A stretch of 6,137 nucleotides of DNA. Source: Acidimicrobiaceae bacterium (GTDB lineage: Bacteria; Actinomycetota; Acidimicrobiia; Acidimicrobiales; RAAP-2). Positions within the stretch are counted from its first letter, which is position 1, and the number at the start of each line of letters is the position of its first letter. The DNA lies in NCBI GenBank assembly GCA_003151555.1, contig PLXU01000069.1, forward strand, positions 3,108 through 9,244, written 5' to 3'. The notes beneath the pieces are model-generated. The model was not told the origin of the DNA. It was given only the letters and a program-made list of their open reading frames with translations, and searched no databases. Below are positions 5,245-6,137 of this stretch, in pieces. A program made the position numbers and the translations under genes.

Positions 5245-6078
5245 GCCCTGCGCGTCGAGCTCGGCGTCGAGTTCCTTGGTTCGCACTGCCTCCCAGCGCA
5301 CCCACGCCACGGCGATGGGAATGCAGGCGAGCAGCATCAGCGCGTCGCCCCCGATCCACATCACCGCACCACCCAAGTGCACGTTGGCGAGAATGGATGA
5401 TTTCGTCGATCCCAGTGGCGACGAGGTGAGGTAGCTGGGGAAGGGGTCGTGCGTCGTCATGTCGAGCGCCAGTCCGGTAAAGGTGTCGACGGGAACGGCC
5501 GCCATCACGAAGACCAGTCGCAGGCCCGGATGGAGCGTGAAGCCCCGCTCCAGCCCGAAGGCCGCGCGAAAAAAGAGATAGCCCACCACGAGAAAGCCGA
5601 TCTGCTCGAGGTGGTGAATCCACTCGTGCTCCAACATCAGATTGAATAGCCCGGTGAGATGGGTGACGGGAATGAAGACGAAGTAGAGGACGAACGCGAA
5701 GAGGGGGTGGGTGACCGCCTTCATGAGGTCACCGTCCAAGAACGAACGCAATTTTGTCGTTCCTACTTCGTGGGCCAAGTCGAGGGGCCGGCTGAGCGCG
5801 AAGAATGGTGCCGCGACCATGATCAACAAAAGGTGCTGGATCATATGGTCACTGAAGTACTCCATGTCGTAATAACCAATGACCGACTCGGTCGCCACGA
5901 ACGTGACCAGCAGTCCGCAAAGAAACATCACCGAGCACCACCGGGGCCAGTGCGCGGCCCGGCGAGTGGCCCACCAGTAGAGAACTCCCGCGCCAATTAA
6001 AAGAATTAAGGGAATAGTCCCGAGATGCCACAAGTTCAAGTGTCGCCACGAAAACTGCGTCATCGTCATTGGTGGCAT
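5239..6078 (-). CDS. ctaG: Cytochrome c oxidase assembly protein, CtaG/caa3 type, 279 aa
   Basis: This polytopic membrane protein belongs to the caa3_CtaG family, typified by Bacillus subtilis CtaG. The family is linked to copper delivery or assembly of the CuA/CuB centres of haem-copper oxidases, and is unrelated to the CtaG/Cox11 family. About seven membrane segments are visible, near 18-38, 47-65, 78-95, 122-140, 155-172, 185-204 and 232-258. Conserved histidines suited to metal binding lie at helix ends: SDHMIQHLLL (H78, H82), HEWIHHLEQ (H151, H155, H156) and ANVHLGGAVMWIGGD (H234). The C-terminus is short and charged. The start at 6078 is preferred because TAAGAT ends 6 nt upstream, giving a leaderless mRNA; ATGs at codons 4 and 6 are alternatives. 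Codons 21-28 are AT-rich, with two TTA codons, unlike the rest. No oxidase subunit genes are in view, so the partner oxidase is inferred. Confidence 0.9.
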   Translation of the reverse strand: MPPMTMTQFSWRHLNLWHLGTIPLILLIGAGVLYWWATRRAAHWPRWCSVMFLCGLLVTFVATESVIGYYDMEYFSDHMIQHLLLIMVAAPFFALSRPLDLAHEVGTTKLRSFLDGDLMKAVTHPLFAFVLYFVFIPVTHLTGLFNLMLEHEWIHHLEQIGFLVVGYLFFRAAFGLERGFTLHPGLRLVFVMAAVPVDTFTGLALDMTTHDPFPSYLTSSPLGSTKSSILANVHLGGAVMWIGGDALMLLACIPIAVAWVRWEAVRTKELDAELDAQGL

Positions 6079-6084
6079 TGGTGC

Positions 6085-6090
6085 ATCTTA
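6085..6090 (-). promoter_or_regulatory. Putative -10 element (TAAGAT) for ctaG, leaderless start
   Basis: TAAGAT, a close match to TATAAT, is followed by six bases (gcacca) and the ctaG ATG. No Shine-Dalgarno site is present. The geometry is identical to that at the kinase start. A convincing -35 box is not seen. Confidence 0.55.
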
Positions 6091-6092
6091 GA

Positions 6093-6116
6093 ACGGCCAG
6101 TCGTGAACGCGGCCGT
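6093..6116. repeat. Inverted repeat ACGGCC-N12-GGCCGT between divergent -10 elements
   Basis: Exact 6-bp arms at 6093-6098 and 6111-6116 fill the space between TAAGAT (ctaG, minus) and TAGAGT (plus, 6123-6128). The dyad covers the spacer and -35 regions of both presumed promoters, so it could bind a regulator acting on both. GC-rich 6-bp dyads arise easily by chance in this DNA. Confidence 0.3.
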
Positions 6117-6122
6117 GCTCGG

Positions 6123-6128
6123 TAGAGT
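6123..6128 (+). promoter_or_regulatory. Putative -10 element (TAGAGT) of a rightward gene
   Basis: TAGAGT is followed by six bases (gtctcc) and then GTG as the last codon of the window. The spacing equals that of the kinase and ctaG starts. It suggests a second divergent, leaderless pair. Confidence 0.4.
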
Positions 6129-6134
6129 GTCTCC

Positions 6135-6137
6135 GTG
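6135..6137 (+). CDS. Possible start codon of the next rightward gene (rest outside window)
   Basis: Only the GTG is visible. It is proposed solely because TAGAGT lies 6 nt upstream in the TANNNT-N6-start layout seen at two other starts here. Nothing can be said about the product. Confidence 0.3.

Noticed and set aside
5231..5248. Bidirectional terminator hairpin at the kinase/ctaG junction
   Set aside because: Only a 4-bp GGGC/GCCC stem with a 10-nt loop and no T-run on either strand.
5995..6010. Two TTA codons near the ctaG start as a bldA-type translational switch
   Set aside because: TTA codons also occur in the prenyltransferase and kinase genes here, so TTA is not specially restricted. 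The AT-rich stretch more likely keeps the 5' mRNA unstructured.
1..6137. CRISPR array, tRNA/rRNA, insertion sequence, phage, toxin-antitoxin or defence genes
   Set aside because: I found no direct repeat arrays, cloverleaf-like sequences, transposase motifs or small paired ORFs. Nearly all bases belong to six recognised housekeeping-type genes.

Overview
The window is gene-dense, high-GC bacterial DNA. It holds six protein-coding genes (one cut by the left edge), almost no intergenic space, and no RNA genes, mobile elements or CRISPR arrays that I can see. The gene content suggests an actinobacterium, possibly from the Acidimicrobiia. Pointers are a prenyltransferase-fold enzyme paired with a short SAM methyltransferase, a GDT1 protein with ELPDKT/EMGDLT motifs, a CtaG of the caa3 type, GTG starts, and starts without Shine-Dalgarno sites but with a TANNNT hexamer 6-8 nt upstream. 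The phylum is fairly likely; the class is a guess from remembered protein sequences.

Left part (1-4165). The 3' end of a prenyltransferase/terpene-cyclase-fold gene (+) runs into the tail of a leftward cluster read from 4165 to 432. That cluster is an M1 zinc aminopeptidase (pepN-like), a TMEM165/GDT1-family cation transporter 9 nt downstream, and a class I SAM-dependent methyltransferase whose GTG start overlaps the transporter stop (GTGA). The spacing implies one transcript. The methyltransferase and prenyltransferase genes converge and overlap by 27 bp.

Right part (4166-6137). A 39-bp AT-rich gap separates pepN (-) from a rightward PfkB-family adenosine kinase-like gene. Each start has its own -10-like hexamer and no ribosome binding site, so the two genes look like divergent, mostly leaderless transcripts from overlapping promoters. 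The kinase start region also carries two dyads with TCAC/GTGA half-sites. The kinase gene and the leftward ctaG gene (cytochrome oxidase copper-assembly membrane protein) end in one shared CTAG. Upstream of ctaG, another TANNNT-N6-ATG start faces an apparent TANNNT-N6-GTG start at the very end of the window, with a 6-bp inverted repeat between them.

The genes are housekeeping or metabolic: peptide turnover, divalent cation handling, purine salvage and respiratory-complex assembly. I see no defence, mobile or otherwise undescribed multi-gene system. The most interesting signals are the compact start and stop architecture and the dyads at the kinase start.
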